The position numbers and the translations under genes were made by a program. A stretch of 64,000 nt of DNA, from NCBI GenBank assembly GCA_963969365.1, contig OZ017759.1, positions 1,240,001 to 1,304,000 of the forward strand, in the 5' to 3' direction. Below the pieces are notes generated by a model. The model made no database searches. It saw only the letters and a program-made list of their open reading frames with translations, and was not told where the DNA came from. Below, piece by piece: positions 1 to 15,000 of the stretch; positions within the stretch are counted from its first letter, which is position 1; each line of letters starts with the position of its first letter. Source of the DNA: Asterochloris sp. CNOR1. Taxonomy: Eukaryota > Chlorophyta > Trebouxiophyceae > Trebouxiales > Trebouxiaceae.

Positions 1-3000
1 GCTCATGTAGATTTGATGTCTCAGATGGGGACCGCCGGCCCGATGACTGCAGCTGGTCAGAATGGCAGTGTGGGTTGCAGAGGCAGAGCAGTGCATGCAG
101 CCGCTCACTTGGCAGTGGTCTGGCCAGCCTCCATCTTGGGAAGGGCGAGTGCCAGCAGCCCAGTGACAGCCTGAGCTGCAGGCTCAGACTCCCATCGCAG
201 GCTGGCGGTGACCAGCCAGGCCATCGCGTTGTCTGCAAACATGGACAGACTCAATTTGAGTGAGGAAGACGTCAAGTGTTCTGCAGTCACAACGGTACCC
301 ACTATGTGTCTTTCGGCATCAGGTCGGCAGTGGCCAGTCAGGCCATTGTGTTGTCTTCAGACATGACCAACCTGTTCGCACAGGCCGAGCAGACAGGCGA
401 TGGCCAGCTAGGCCCTTGCTTTGTCTGGAATCAACAGCACCTGCTACGAAGCCACCATGACAATGCGAGACCAAGCGGCCTGCTGTCTGCCTGCAGCGGC
501 CTGACCTCAAGGTCCCAGCTGATGATGATGATTGATGCAGGCATCAGGCAGACAGAACGCCTGCGCCCAGCAGGCTTATGAGCTGTGAACTTGCAGAAAC
601 AGCAGTGCATATCATCATGCAGAAGGCAGCTGAAGCGTTACAGTCGCATCAAGGGTTTGTGATGGTTGTCACCTGAGTCAGCGTCTGCCAGCCACTGTTC
701 ACAGTACTAGGGCTTCACGAGTTCACCCACCTGGGGCACCCTCCTGATCCAGCAGAAACCTGATCCAGGTCTGCACCCTGCCCTCTGCAACCTCCAGCAA
801 TCCTGCAGCGGCCTCAGTCAGCTGGGCTTGCAGCCTGTAGGTGCCGGGCTGCTCCGTCAGGGCAGCATCCAAGTGTCGGATGACCTGCACCAGCAGGCAA
901 GAAGCTGTGAACTGCCCCTGGCTGCTTCCGTCAGCAGCGGCTGAAGTCTTCAGGTGCCAGGCTGCTCCTGCAGCGCAGCTTTTGAGTGCCTGATGACTGA
1001 AGGTGATCGCAGCAGCTTTTGCATTGTGAGCCAATACAGGTGCATTGCAAGACACTGCAGATTGCATGCTTATGGGGGGCAGTGTCAGGAGGCTGCTTGG
1101 CCAAACATGCAGGAAAGAAGTGGCAGGCAAGAATGGGGCACTGCCCTCAAGCACTGATAGAGTGAGCCAAGATGCCGGTGCATGTGTGTCAAGAGGCGGC
1201 AAGGGGTGCTGGCCTACCAGGTCATGATGCCCTTTTAAGTGGTGCAGCCAATCTGGCGCGTCTATCATTTGGGCGGGATGTGAGCAATGATGACAACACA
1301 CCTGCAGGATTCTGATCAACAGCCCTGATCAACACATGAGGAGGTCTAACCTGCAGCTTCTGCTGGATGCGGAACATCGTCTTGGCATTGCGGTACCCGC
1401 TGTGGCGCCCACACAGGGCGTTCAGCAGCTTGCGGCAGGGCTTGCGTGCCTTGCTCAGAGCGTCACAGTGCAGCACCTTGAACAGAGCCTGCTCCCAGGC
1501 GACACGCTCAGTGTCTGCAGAAACAGGAGTTGCTCAGATGGGGCACAGTGCAGCACTTTAGCCACAGCCTCTAGCTTCTGGGTGGCTGCGCTCAGCCTAT
1601 ACATGCAGCAGCAACCCCGTGCTCAAGCACGATAGTGCAGCATTTCTCTGGCAATATGTGCTCAGAGTCCATGCAGCAGACTGAGAGACTCGAAGTGTGA
1701 CTTTTGGCATGTGAAAGCAGTGAAAGCTGTGATTCACTGGCACACAAAGCATAGTTGCATTAATCTTTTATGCATTGCTGCCTAAAGCACAACAGGAGAA
1801 GAGCATACAAGTATTACGTCAGGCCTATCTGCACTGCTGATCAAGCCAGATTTGCAATGTTTGAACACCCACCGCTGAGCAGCTGGCCGCCCAAGGAGTC
1901 AGCAATGCATGCTGCAACGTGCAGCGCCGCTGTGACGGCCACCAACGGCTGCCCTTGAGCACCGCCTGGACTGGCCAGCAGGTGATCCTTCTCCAACTTG
2001 ACCATCCTGCAAGCAAAGGTGAGGGCCTTGCTAGACTCTGACAATAGTTGCTTGAATCTGCCAGGACTGGCCAGCACTGAATCTCCTTCAACCTTCAGGT
2101 CTGACGAGAGAGGTGTCGCTTCCTGATCACCTGCAAAAGGCCTGCACCTTCCTGCAGTGTGAGCCAAGCTAGTCAGTCATTTGCTTGAGAACAGCGCGAG
2201 GCTAGCAGGCAGGCCATGGTAGCCTCCATGCAGCAAGCCGCTTGACCAGTCTCGGTGAGATCTGAGGCCACGCACAGCCTTGCTTCCAGCTCATGCACCG
2301 AGGAACAGGGGCCGCCAGTCTACTGAGCGTGACATGACAACACAATGCACAATGTTGACTGAAACCGGCACACCGGAAGCAGGGCCGTCTCAAGCATGGG
2401 TGCAGCCAGCAAGCCGAAGTGGTCAATGCTTGTGCCCGCTTTGCTTCCCACAAGCCATGCAAACCTCCACACACAGGTCCAGGCAAGCAGTCTGCTCCCC
2501 TTCTGACTTCCAGCAGGCCGCACCTGGCAAGGCCGACATCATGCACAGGTCCTGCCAGCAGAGATCCGCAGCCAGGCGCCTTGCCGGCAGCAGCCTGTGG
2601 CAAGTCAGTGTCCTCCGTCCCAGCACCAACAGGTGCCAAAACGTCCTCAAGCGTCTTCAGGACTGTGGTGAGAAGCAGCGGGAGCAGGCGCTTGGCTGCC
2701 TCCAGGAATGCGGCCTGCACCTTGCCTGCACGTGTAGCAATAATGCATGTTGAGTGAGCCTGTGTCACGCACTGTGGCCAGGCACCTACTGCTTGTAGGT
2801 TGCTCCCATGGATGCACTGCGGCATCGGGGGGCCATGTGGGTTGCAGTGGTGTCCAGCGTGGTGCTCCACAGAGGGATCTTGGGGGACATGGGGGCTCCC
2901 CTGAAGCAGCCAGGTGCTGCTGGCAAGTAAGATGCTGTATGACAAGGCCTGGAGACAACACCGCTACCAAACATGTTTGTCCCTCAAGATGAGGCTGTCA

Positions 3001-6000
3001 TGGAAGTGTTTGGAGTGCTGCAGCACAACAGCCTCAAGGTGGAGGGGTGAGGGCCGGGATGGTACAGATAAATCGATGGCAAAAGAAGGCACAAGGAGTA
3101 GCAAATGAGAATCAGAAGATGCAGTGCACACTGGTAGCCAACCATCGTGCAGCCTGCCAGGTGCTGGGGTTCAGAAGTTAGGGTCCTGACCTGCTGCAGC
3201 CACATCAGCCTCTTTCTCATGGGCGTCCTCTGCAGCTGCACCAATCTGCCCCGCCAGCGCCAGGCCGAGTACCAGGTGCTCGCCTGTCTCCCCATCGTGC
3301 TCTGCCAGGTGCCCAATCTGATGCTGCAGCATGAGGGATCCCATTTCAGGATGTTCCTGCGTGCACATGACATCAGAGATGCCGCTGCAGGGAGCACAAT
3401 CTGCTCAGGCCTCATGTCACTGAGTGCTCTCACCTGCTGGCAGCAGCATGCATGCATGGCAGAGGAGCTTGGGTGCCAGATACGCCTTTGAGGGTTGCAA
3501 CGTTGAGACCATGCCTTTGCTTGCGCATTCTCACCAGTAGAGCAGCAATGATCCCAGCTGCAAAGTTGCCAGCGTCAGCCTGCTTGCTGAGCAGGTCCTT
3601 GGCTGCGAGCTGGGACAGAAGCCTGAAGGCATCTGTCTGTTCCAGCCCATGCCCTTTGCCACCCCCCAGCCGCCCCATGCTGGCATGCAGAACACTGCCA
3701 GCCAGCTCTTGCTGCTGCTGGGAATTCAGCTTTACAGGGCTCACCAGCAGCCTGCAGTCAGGGACAGCCGTGTTGTTGCATACGCGCTGGGCTTGCTGCA
3801 TGAGCTTGCAGCTCCAGAGCACCTCAGCTTGTCTGGCCTGGGCACCCCCTCACTCGCACATCAGGACACTACTGATAACCTCAACCAGACCCGCCACAGC
3901 AAGCAGGCGCTGCAAGACGTCAAGCACTCAGAGGGCACTGTGCACCCTAGAAACAAGGTGTGGCCACCCTTGCAAAGGCAGGGAACAGTTTGCAGTTGAG
4001 CCCTGCCAGGCAGGACTGACCTCTCCTGTGAGCTGGGTGCCAGCGCAGCCATGAGCACCTCAGCAGCACAGGTGCCAATGCCAGACAGGGGGCACTCCAT
4101 CAGATCCACTGCCAGACAGGCTGCCAGGTGGCCCTGTACAGAGTCTCCTTCACCACCTGCAGCCAGCATGCAACTGAGGCAGGGACAGGCGGCAACACTG
4201 CAGATAAGCAGTCTGGTGGACCTGCTGAGGATCTCCTCCACCGTGTGCAGCTAAGGCAGTGCCTCGAGGCAGCAGTGCGCCAGCACTGCCACACCAATTG
4301 GGCAAGTGGACTTGTTGAGAGTCCCTTGCACCACCTGTGACCGGCTTGCATCTAAGGCAGAGGAAGGAGCCAACATTGTCAGTTGAGCCGTCAGGGGGAC
4401 CATTCGACTCACCACCTGCACCCACTTTGCAGCTAAAGGACTGCCATGAGGCAGAGATGCACTGGCACTGCCAGACGACAGAGCATGTGGAGCTGGTTAA
4501 GTTTTCTACGGAATTACCAGCAGCCCAAGCAGAGATTCAGGCAGCAGTATATCAAGGGGTGCCTGCATCACATGGCTGATGTTCTGAAGAATCCATGCCC
4601 AGCTTATCGAGCAGCATCTTGGGCACGGTACCCAAGCAAGCAGCCTGCCGACAATGGACAACAGGTGGGAGCGATCCTGGCAGCAGGGTGTCTGCTTGTC
4701 GCATGCAGACACAGGGGGCCTCATCTGTATTGTTTGACCTGTGACATCAAGGGCTATGCCCCACGGGCGCTTGAACAGCCTGCCTCCTCACCTGTTCCAG
4801 AGGCGGTCAGAGCCAACACCAGCCCCACTGCCATCTGGGCCATCCGGCCAACAAAGGCTGCGTGTAGCCGCGCCATGCCTGCACGCTGCTGCAGCGCGTG
4901 CAGCACTGCAGCCATGCTGCCCACCACTGCCTGAGCCAGCTGCGCTGCAGGCCCCTGCGCAGTGGGTGCAGGGCCAGCAGCCAGCAAGTCCAAGCCAGCC
5001 TGCCCAGCCCCACTGCCATCAGGGCTGGCTGAGGCGTCTGGCGCAGGTGCAGCCTCAGCACTGTTGGCCCGCTGCTGAGCCACCTCAGAGGAAGAGTGCA
5101 AGGCAGGCATCCGGGAGAACTCCACCAGGCTTCCTGGCCGCTTGTCTGTGATGAACATGACCTGCAGGATTGTAAAGGCAGCTTTGGCAGGAGCATCTAG
5201 GGGCAGACTGAGCTTGTCTGCATGCCTTTGTTGGGGAGACGCTTCACTGGTAGGCAACTTTGATGTAATATCTGACCACATTCTAAGTCCTGGCGATGGA
5301 GGCGTTCCCTGTCAAAGGCATGAGGGCACAAAGAGGAGGGCGTCTGCTCGAAGCGGTGCGGCTGGCACCCAAGACGCCAGCAATGAACAGCCAGAGATGT
5401 CTCAGCCATGAGGGTGCAGCAGCAGCAACGCACTATGCCGGGACACACCTATCCCTGGACCAGCAGGGCCAGCAGCAGCAGCCACTCAAGCTGGCTGAGA
5501 CACAGAGAACTTGCTGGATACAAGAACTCATGCAAGCCAAGTCACACAAGAACTGTTGCAGGTGGGCATCAGGCAACAGGGGGCAGGGCTATAGCATCCT
5601 GGCAGCACTTCTGCAACAGAGACTCACATGGGCCAGCACACACAGGAGTTGCTGCAGGTGGGCATCAGGCCACAAGGGCCAGGGCTCCTTATCCTGGCAG
5701 CATGCCTCCACACTGGCAGCTGCAGCCAGCAAAGCTGAGATGTCCACACCCTGTGCCAGCTCAGGCAGCTTGGGCGTACCTGCAGGCAGACAGTGATGGT
5801 ACCTTGCGGAGGCGAGGTTGCACACCTGAACAACAGCACCAGCTGGAATTGTATGCTTGTGAGCTGTTGCCTTCAAAAGCTCACAGGGCATTAAGGCAGC
5901 GGGTGGACCTGCCCCCTGAGCTTGCCTCAGACAGCCTGCTGTACATCGTGCTCTGGTTTGGTTCGCCATGGCACAGGAAGGGCAGGCGGACCCCACCTGG

Positions 6001-9000
6001 GCCAAAGTTTCCAAAGTTTGCGAGCAGCGTCCACGCCGCGCAGTTCAGTGCGCTGTTGGGCTGCCACTCAGGCGCTGTCTCCTGTGCGCACTGCAGCAGG
6101 ACCTGCCTGGCAGCAGCAGGCCCCAGCTCTGCCAAGTCTGCTGCGACCGGTGAGGCGCCCTCAAGCTCTGGAGCCGATGTACCTGCCAAGATAACCTGAG
6201 GTGACGCAATGCTGCAGGGGTGCCACCTGGTGACTGATACAGATGTAGCCTGGCAGGGCATCACTCACTGCTGCAGGGGCTGGTCTGGCGATGCATTGAC
6301 GCAAGGCAGGTCACTACCTGTGTGCACTGCAGCCACGCATACATCTGGAGACAGAACTGATCTGCACCATCAGCAGGATGCAGCACACGTCATTGCAGGG
6401 CGCAGCCAACCTTGCAGTGTATCCCACAGGCTCTGCGCAGTCAGCAGGGCCTGGCTCAGCAGGTACTCCATCCCTGTCCAGTCTGATGGCGTGGGGCTGA
6501 TCAGGGACGGCACGCTGGTCGCAGCAGCCCGCAGCATGGTCTCTGTGCTGATCTGGGCTGCGGCTGGCGGCCTGCTCTCGGCGGCCGCTGAGGCTGCCAC
6601 ATCGGCCCGTGGCTTGCCATACACTTCCAAAGAGTCCAGGTGAGGCTTAGCACTGCCAGAAGCAACAGGGCCAATCTGCACCACACAGAGACCGCATATG
6701 GCCAGGGCTGAGGTGGATACACTGGGCAGGCTGCTGTTCAAGCACAGTAAGGATTGGCGCTGCCAGCAGCCACCATTGCTAGGAAGGCACGGGCATCGTC
6801 CCTAAATTTGGCAGATAATGCAAACTGCGGTGCAAGGGCACATGATCGAGGCTGCCAGCTACCAATGAGCCATGTGCTGGAGCCTCGACGATGTGACTGA
6901 CAATGGCTGCAACCTACTCGCAGCGTGCTATGCCAGCCCATGAGGCCAGCACCATGAGATACGCAAATGCCAAGAGCCAAGTCAGTGCTTCAGGTGCGTT
7001 CCGGGCCTCAGAGATAGCTCAGACACATTGGCAGTGCGTGTGATGCTTGTGATGCTTGCCTCCAAGATGACTTCAGGGTGGGTGGCCAATGCCTCAGCAT
7101 CGGTCAGGGGAATGCTGTGCCACCGGCGCTGGCCTGCCTGCTTCAAGCGCACCGTCCTGCCCGCCACCTGCACCTCTTTAGGGACATGAGCAGCGCCAGA
7201 GCTGCCAGTGAACAACCTGAAGCCTGCAGCAGGGACAGCAGTCGTAATGTTTGAGGAACAGGCAGAATTACAGTCACAGGGGAGCCTCCTGGATCCTTCA
7301 GCAGGAGCATCGCTGGCATTGAATGGCATGCTCATAGTTCAGTCTTGGGGCTGAGGCCAACACATGGGGGGTCCCAGGTCACTGTGACTCATGGTTGCCA
7401 TCCTGGTGTGCACAGCCCTGCTTCGCATACCGTGTCTGGCTTGAGGAAGCACACAGATGCAAAAGCACAGCAGCAGGAGTGACCTCGTCCCACATGTGGA
7501 TACGTACAGCATCCTGTGCCACTCAGTGCCTCATGCTGCGAGAACCGTGCTGGCAGCCACAGAATGCAGCCTGGGAGCACACAGGCATGGTTGAGATCTG
7601 TGGAGCACTTGCAGGCTTCACCATTACAGGGAGCACTGCAGCAGACACCATGCTGGCAGCTTCTGCCTGCAGCCTGGGGATGAGCAGCACACAGACGCAC
7701 CGACAATGGCCATGGAAGCGTCTGCAGGCTTCACTGTCAACAGGAGCCCTGCAGCAGATGGGGCCTCCAAGTAGCTGCTGGGGCTGCTGAGGGCTCTCCT
7801 GGCACCCTCCCCGCCACCTGCACAGCAGCAAGCAGCTCACAGGCTGCCTCGGAAAAGGTGACATTCAGTTTGGCGCTACGTGCATGCCAGCAACATCACA
7901 GCCCAGCCTCACAGAAGGGATCTGTCACCCCCCACACCCCACACACAGCCTCGTTGCAGCCTTTGCGGCATGAAACTGTTCAATCGCTGAAGCAAGGCAG
8001 TAAGCAGCCCTCATTATGCTTCAGGGGTTGCACAGGCCACCACCCTGCAACAGCTGCAGCAGGACTTCGCTCAGTGGGTCATCAAGCATGCCCCATCTAG
8101 CCAAGGCATGGCCGCGTCTCCGCAGAAAGACTCACGTGTATGGTAAAAACCCCCACTTTAGCATGCAAGCATGGGGCCTGCTCCCTGACTGCTAAGGCAA
8201 ACCCACCTGCGTCTGGGGGGGGGGGGGAGGGTGGGGGTGGGGGTTGGAGTTGCAGCAGACTCGAGGCCAGCATGTGCATTGGAGGCTGTTGCACACAGCA
8301 GCAAAGCAACCTCCCACCACCTGACTGCAGGCACAACTCACCTGCATGGACGATATCTCCAGCCAGGCGCACTTCCGCGGTGATGCAGCGCACATTCTCG
8401 AAAAAGTCCACAGGGAATTTAGGGTCGTCTGTGCCCCCTGCAGGCACCCTCATCAAGTCAAAACCTGAGTGATGGCTGCTGCTGCCTCCACAGATTGATG
8501 ACAGTCAGCAGCATCCCTGTCTGCAGAGGTGACAATGTGAATTTTAGGCCTCCATGGCCTGAGTGTCTCATGTGTGTGGACAAGGCAGTGCCAAGCTTGT
8601 GGTAGAGGGTCGCATGGGGGAAGGCGCTCAGGCACCGCTGCATCAGGCAACACGAAGTGTGCTGGCAGCACAAGCAGCAGTGACACCAATGCTGCTGTGC
8701 AAGCAGCTGGTAGCTTCCAAGCTGGTTGCCATGGGATGGCATGACTGACCTGCAGCAGCCTCAGTGGCGGCCACACTGTCCCCCGTGCTGCCAGCTGCGC
8801 CTGCAACGCTGCCGCCCTCAGATGCTGCCAGCACGGCGTGGCTGAGCAGGCGGTCCCGGCGAAGCCGCGCTGCAGCTGCAGACATGGCAGAGGACAGGTC
8901 AAGTCAGGATGCAAGGCAGATGAGAGCCTGCGAATAGCGCCGGATGTACTTGATACAGCCAGCACGACTTGGGTGAGCGAGCATCGACACTGCAGCTGCC

Positions 9001-12000
9001 TGCATGACACAGGACAGCTCAGCGTGATCTGGAGGGACGGCGTCAGGCTGCCTGGAACCGCATGGTGCAAGCAAACCTGACAGCAAGGCACTGCAGGTGT
9101 GGGTGCAATCAGAGGGACCCCAGCACTGGTGCTGAAGGAGTGGCTGTGGGCTGGGACGTGCGCAGTGATGGCCATCGATATTTCGGTGCTGGCAGCTGGG
9201 CGCATTGAGGCTGTGCCTGCCAGTGGCTGGTGCCCAAGGGCTTCACAACACTTGCACGCAGTCCATGGGTTGCCACTCACCATAGACAACCTAGGGTGTT
9301 TCTGCACTGGCCCCAAGCAGAGCTAACCTGCCTGCGCCTGGCTGCAGATGCAGAGGAGATCACCCAGCATGGGTCGCGGCAGGGAGGCTATCCACCGGGG
9401 CAATGGCAAAAGAATGCACTGCTTGCCAGAGGCAATTGCCTGCAGCCCAAGGGTGCCACCCAGCATGGGCAACCCTGACAGATGCCCCACTGGCCCCGGA
9501 CAATCTGACTGGACTGCACTCAACTAGGTAACCCTGCAAGTCACCACATTGGCGCTGAGCAGAGGCAACTGCACAGCACCCTCTACACCCAAGAAATAAC
9601 CTGCAGCCCCGGGTGTGACACCTGGCATCGGCGAGCCTGGAAGCTCCCCGGGCTGGTCCTGGGCAAAAGCTACTGCATAGCGCCGGTCACGTCTCCTCAC
9701 TGTTGGGGTGCCTGCAGCACAAGAATGCACATCTGATTTTCTCCAGCATGCAAAAGCCAGACACAGCTCCACAACCAAAGGCGAAGTCTGAGCAAAGGTG
9801 CAATGAACTCAGCCGCTTGCAGGCAAAGCAATCACCACGCAGTAGATTTCCGGTTGCAAAGGTGACCTGCTCTGCAATGCAGCAGCTCAGCAGCATGATC
9901 CAGTGAAGCAGCGCTTCTGACAAACAGCAGCACGAAGCAATCTGCAGCACAGCAGCATGGCAGCAGCAGCAGCAGCAGCAGACAAAGCCAGTCAGCACCT
10001 GTGTCCTCGCGGGCTTGGCCACCTTCTGCTGCCCCTGCCTGAGTGCTGCCAGTGGCTGTCAATGCTGCAGCCTCAGCAGGAGCTGCAGCAGCAGCCACGC
10101 CCTCGTCGATGGGACCACACCCAGGCAGCGCCAGCACACTGACATGCCCGCTGCTGTCCAGAAGCACCACCAGAGCAGTTGTCATCAGCGGCAGCTGAAC
10201 GCCTGCAGCCCCCGACACATAGCTCCCTGATGCAACCTGAAGGAAGCAGCAGCACAGTCAGGTGGCATGCTGAGGTCTTGCTGGTCAATGATGGGGCCCC
10301 CACTTGCTATTCATGTGGGACTCTGTCTGAGTAGGTACCTTGAAGCAGCTGGGCAACGTTCTTGCAAGCGCATTGGGCACAAGAGCCTCAGCGGCCTGAA
10401 GCCTAGCTGGGCTGACAAAGCGGTGCCCTTTCCTCAGCTGACGGCCTGAGAGGACCACTGCACCCAGCAAGTGCTTGAGGTGCAGCTTCGCCTGACCTGA
10501 GCCTCCAAGCTCTGCGCAACCACTGTGCAGCCGCTGGTGGCCTGGGCACCGAGGTTGGCATTTGATGCGGCGCACCCTTTCTCTAGTACCAGAGCATGTG
10601 CTGAGCCGGCAGACGGCCCACTTTGAGGCCCCAGGCCCAGCAGCAGAGAGGGGCCACGCAAGGCACGCCTTGCTGGCGGCAGCACCTGCACCTGCACCAG
10701 CACAGCACATGTGGACGTCAGGTACACACAGGCAGCCGCAGGGAAGGCTGCGCGGGGCACCTCTTGCCGGCGGGCGCAGCTGTGGGTGCAACGGCGCACA
10801 TTAGTTATTGTCAAGCTTGCTCATACAGGCAGCAGCAAAGAAGGGCTGCACTGAGCACCCCAGGCAGCAGCAGCTGCTTCGGCATAGTAAGGTTCAATAT
10901 GCAAACAAGCAGCCAACAGCTGGCAGTCCCTTCCTCCACTACCAGCAGCTGAAGACGCACTGAAGTTACAAGAGAGGTCAAGAGCATCACAACAGTTGGG
11001 AGTTCAGTGAGCAAGGTTACTGTCACTGATCTAAAAATGGCTTACAAACTGCAATGCAGGGGCACACCTTGCAAACACAGCAGACTGCTTGAAGGCCCTG
11101 CAGATACTTAAGATGCTGATAGGTTGCCCAAAGCCACCTGTGACTGTGATGTGATGAAGTGCAATGTGTACCGACGGCTTCTGGGCCTAGCTCATGGCGC
11201 CCACGTGATGCTGATCCAGAGCCACCTAACATGCGCAATGCAAGCAGGCCGATGTCCAGCATACACACAATCAGGCTGTAGGCCTGGCCCCTCTTCCGCA
11301 TGCACATGCCGCTGGTATGGCTGGCGGCCCCAACATATTCCGCAATAAGGATGCACATGCAGCATGTAATGTACAACGCGGCCCACCTCCTGCAGACAGC
11401 ATCAGCGCTAACAGTCCCTGTGCAGGTGCATGCCGCTGTGATGAGGCCGCCTTCCAAGTGCAGTGTGGCTTGTGCAGACGCCGCACACTGCGGTCCCACC
11501 TGGATGCATGTGCTGCTGCTGCAGAACAGCCTTTCACATGTAGTGCATGCCCACCTCCTGAAAACGGCAAATTGCCTGCAGGCCTCCAGGCCTGCGCCTG
11601 TTGCTGGTCTGGGAGTCTGCTTCGCTCTCCTCCCCAGTCTCTGCTTCCTCCATGCTCTCTGCACTGTCACTGTCTGCAGATACCTCCTCAGCTTCGGTAT
11701 TTTCAGGTGCCCCTGCAGATATGCTGCACAGGTGAGTGATGCAGCCTTGACAAAATGGAAGCTGCAGTGCTGCCGCCAGGCATGCAACGCCTGATGTGCA
11801 AGTGTCTGTGCACGCATTGGACACAGAGGCTTTGCTTGGAGACCGTGGTCTCTTTCTTGGCATAGTCAACACAAGCTGTCAGGCCGACTTGTTGCGTGCT
11901 TTGGTGCACAGCTTGCTCAGAGCCACCATTGCAAAGCTGCTGATTCTCCTGCTTGTGCAACTGGCTGTGGTTCCAGCTCAGGTCATGCAGGTTTGTGTGC

Positions 12001-15000
12001 TAGCTCACCCTGTGCATCTGCGTCGGCATGCTGCAGCCTTGACACTGCAGCCACACTGCCGTCCCCAGACAGGGCCACCAGCAGCTGCATGTCCAATGCC
12101 CTTTTGCCACTGCTGCCCAGGCAGACTGCGAACAAGCTCGCAGCTGGGCACCAGGCAATGCTCTTGCCATACAGCGCCTCCTGGACGTCTTCAGCTGCAG
12201 GCTGAGCTGCTGGAGGCGCTTGCATTGACAGCACCTCAAGCGGCTGGCTGGTGGAGGCATGGTCAGCCTCGGCAGACGTACTGCCTGCCAGAGCAGCCTT
12301 GCCTGGAGCTGGCGCTGCACCTGCCTCAGCACAGGCAGGTTGGGGTTGGCTGTCAGCTGCCATAGCCAGCCCTGGACTGGCTTGCACAGCCAGCAGGTGT
12401 GCTGTGCCGCCAGTTGGAAGTGGAGCCACCGCCAGCCTGGCTGTGAAGAGGTCTCCCTGACGAGTAAGGAGCGCAGCAATCAGCTGCGTGTGGCCCTGCA
12501 AAGGCACACAGGGGCCAAATGGCAATGCTCACTGGAGCAGCTTGGCTGTAAGCCAGAGACTTCGGACCCCTTCTCAGTGCAGCACAAAGGGACAGGCAAC
12601 AAGACTGACAGCTGGCCAGGGCCAGGACCGTGCAGGCATTGCCACAGCGCAGGTGCTGGCACATTGCCAATGGAGGTCAAAGCCCAGTACATGAGGGCAA
12701 GCAAAGCGCGCTGGCCATCGTGGACATGCGTACAAAGCTCGCCTGCACCAGCAGTTCGCCCACAGCAGCAGATGCCAGAAGCTTGGCCGCCGGACCGGCA
12801 GTGACCCTCAAGATGGACTGCCTGGCATCTGTGCTAAGATCATATACATACAGGCCATGTGGCAGGGTGACTGCCACACGCGTGCTGCTGCCTGGCAGCC
12901 ATTGGGCCTGGAGGACAATGTCCTCGTATGCGCCAGGTGGGGCGCCCTCATTAGGTTCTGCAGCACCCTGCTCCGGGAGTTTCACAGGCAAGCGGTCACT
13001 GATGGCCCCGCCTGGTTTCACGGTCCAAACCTGCATGGCACAGCGATCTGCTGCGCTGGGGTCAACTTGGGCCAAGGCGAACTGGCTGGTAGCGCTCAAG
13101 TCTGTCCTGCTTGTCAATGTCCAGAGTCCTAGCACCTGCCCCAATTCACAGGCAGCTACCATAGTGTTTCTAGCTCAGAGGATGCAAAAATGCTCCACAG
13201 GCGACATGATTACAGCGACTTGCATGCTCAAAATATTGATCTCCAGCTGACACTGTTTTCCATGCTGATGCCAGCGCACATGGCATCAGTGATACATCAA
13301 AACAACTTATCTGTAGTGTGTGCACGCATAAGTCTGTTGGCCACCAGTGTCAAAGGAGACATCTGTGCACGGCACAAGGCCTGGGCAGGGACAGCCAGGC
13401 TGGCAACCACCAGCCTCTGTCATATGTAACCAATAGCGCCAGAGGAACCTCCCCCCTCTCATCCACTCATCCAGGCAGACACAAAAAGCATCTATACCCT
13501 GCTAGCCGGCACTGCGCACAGGCCAGCCATCAGCAGCCTCTGCATTCCACCGGCATCACAACAGACGCGCTTGTCTGCGGAGCACAGATGGCACATGCAG
13601 GAAGGCTCACCTGCACTACACGCAGGCCAGCCACCAGCAACCTTTGTCCTGCGCAAGCGTCAAAGACCAGGCTGACCACATCAAATCGTGCGCTGTGCCG
13701 AGAGGAGCACTGCAGACGCCCATCCCCTGTGCTGTGCAGGCCCTCCCCATCTGCAAGGCAGCACACAGCTGTGAGTCATTGGGCGGTGTGCTGAGAGGAG
13801 CACAGCACAAGCCGGTCCCCTGTGCTGCACTGGCCCTCTCCATCTGAGGGCAAAATTCAGGTTTGCAATAGCTGGCAGATTATTGTTTGGCTTTGAATGG
13901 GGCGATCTGGTGGCTCTCACGGCACGGTCGTGCTATCCCTGAGGGGCGCACAGCAGCTGACAAGATCTCCTGCTGCAGCCATCTGGCCAGCACGGCTGCC
14001 TTCTTCAGTCCATCATGAAGAATGGCCTAGCCTGCAGGACTGCACCTTGCAAACGCGAATGCTGCAGCCTCCTCCTGTAGCTTACACTGTGCCAGCCTGC
14101 ATCATGCCTCCAATAACGTGCTCCTGCCTTGTGGCCTCTGGCTAAAGCTCTACGGACCCCAATGATGCACATCAGTCTTCAGCTCACCTTCATCAACTTC
14201 GAGGGTAGCAGCATAGGCTGCAACATCCACCATGAACACCTGCCTGCCGCGTGCAGCCGCCAGCAGTCCCAGGGGGGAGGAACCCGCCACTGCCTGCTGA
14301 TGCACCAGACCTAGGCTGACTGCATCTTTGATCTCACGGCCCTGCAGCATGGGTGTCACCCAATCCAACTGGGCCACTTGCTGCTGAAATGAAGTGTGGA
14401 TCAGCATGCAACTCACTCACGGCTGCCATCTGCGGCTGAGCCAGCAGGGCTGCCTGCAGACAAGTTTGGGCCGACACGCGCCAACCACAAGCGGTGTGCC
14501 TCCGCGCTGGTCACTGTTATTCACTCACTCACTGACAGGGAGGCTACTGAGCAAGCAGGTGCATGCATAGCTCACCGGCACGGTCTCTGCCTCAGCCCCA
14601 GCAGAGCTGCGTGCGCACATGGAGCTGAGCTTCTGCTGGTGCAGCACCTGAAGCAGCTCTGGGGCCTCCACAAAGGAGACAGGTGCCTGCACGGAGGTGC
14701 ACGGAGCTATGTGCGCGTGAGTGGCCACCCCCCTGGTAATCGCAGATCATCATTGCGTGTGTGCCAAGCCCAGACAGAAAATGAGTGAGCGGCCTTGCCA
14801 GGGGCAGAGCATGGCAGGCATGTTGACACATGACTCCCTCAGCCATGCAATAAGCATAGCACATCCCTCATGCGGCCTTGCCTTTGGCCAGGCATGGCCC
14901 AACACTGCCTCACCTGCGGACAGAGTGTGGCAGGCCCATCGCACTGCCGCGCCTGTGCCTGAGCCTCCTGCGCGGCACTGCGCAGGCGGTCCATCAGAAT

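Noticed and set aside
5408-6199. 263-codon plus-strand open frame opposite BIG
   Set aside because: It lies over minus-strand BIG exons with family-specific motifs, is Gln/Pro/Ser-biased low-complexity, and has no homologous motif. It is a composition shadow.
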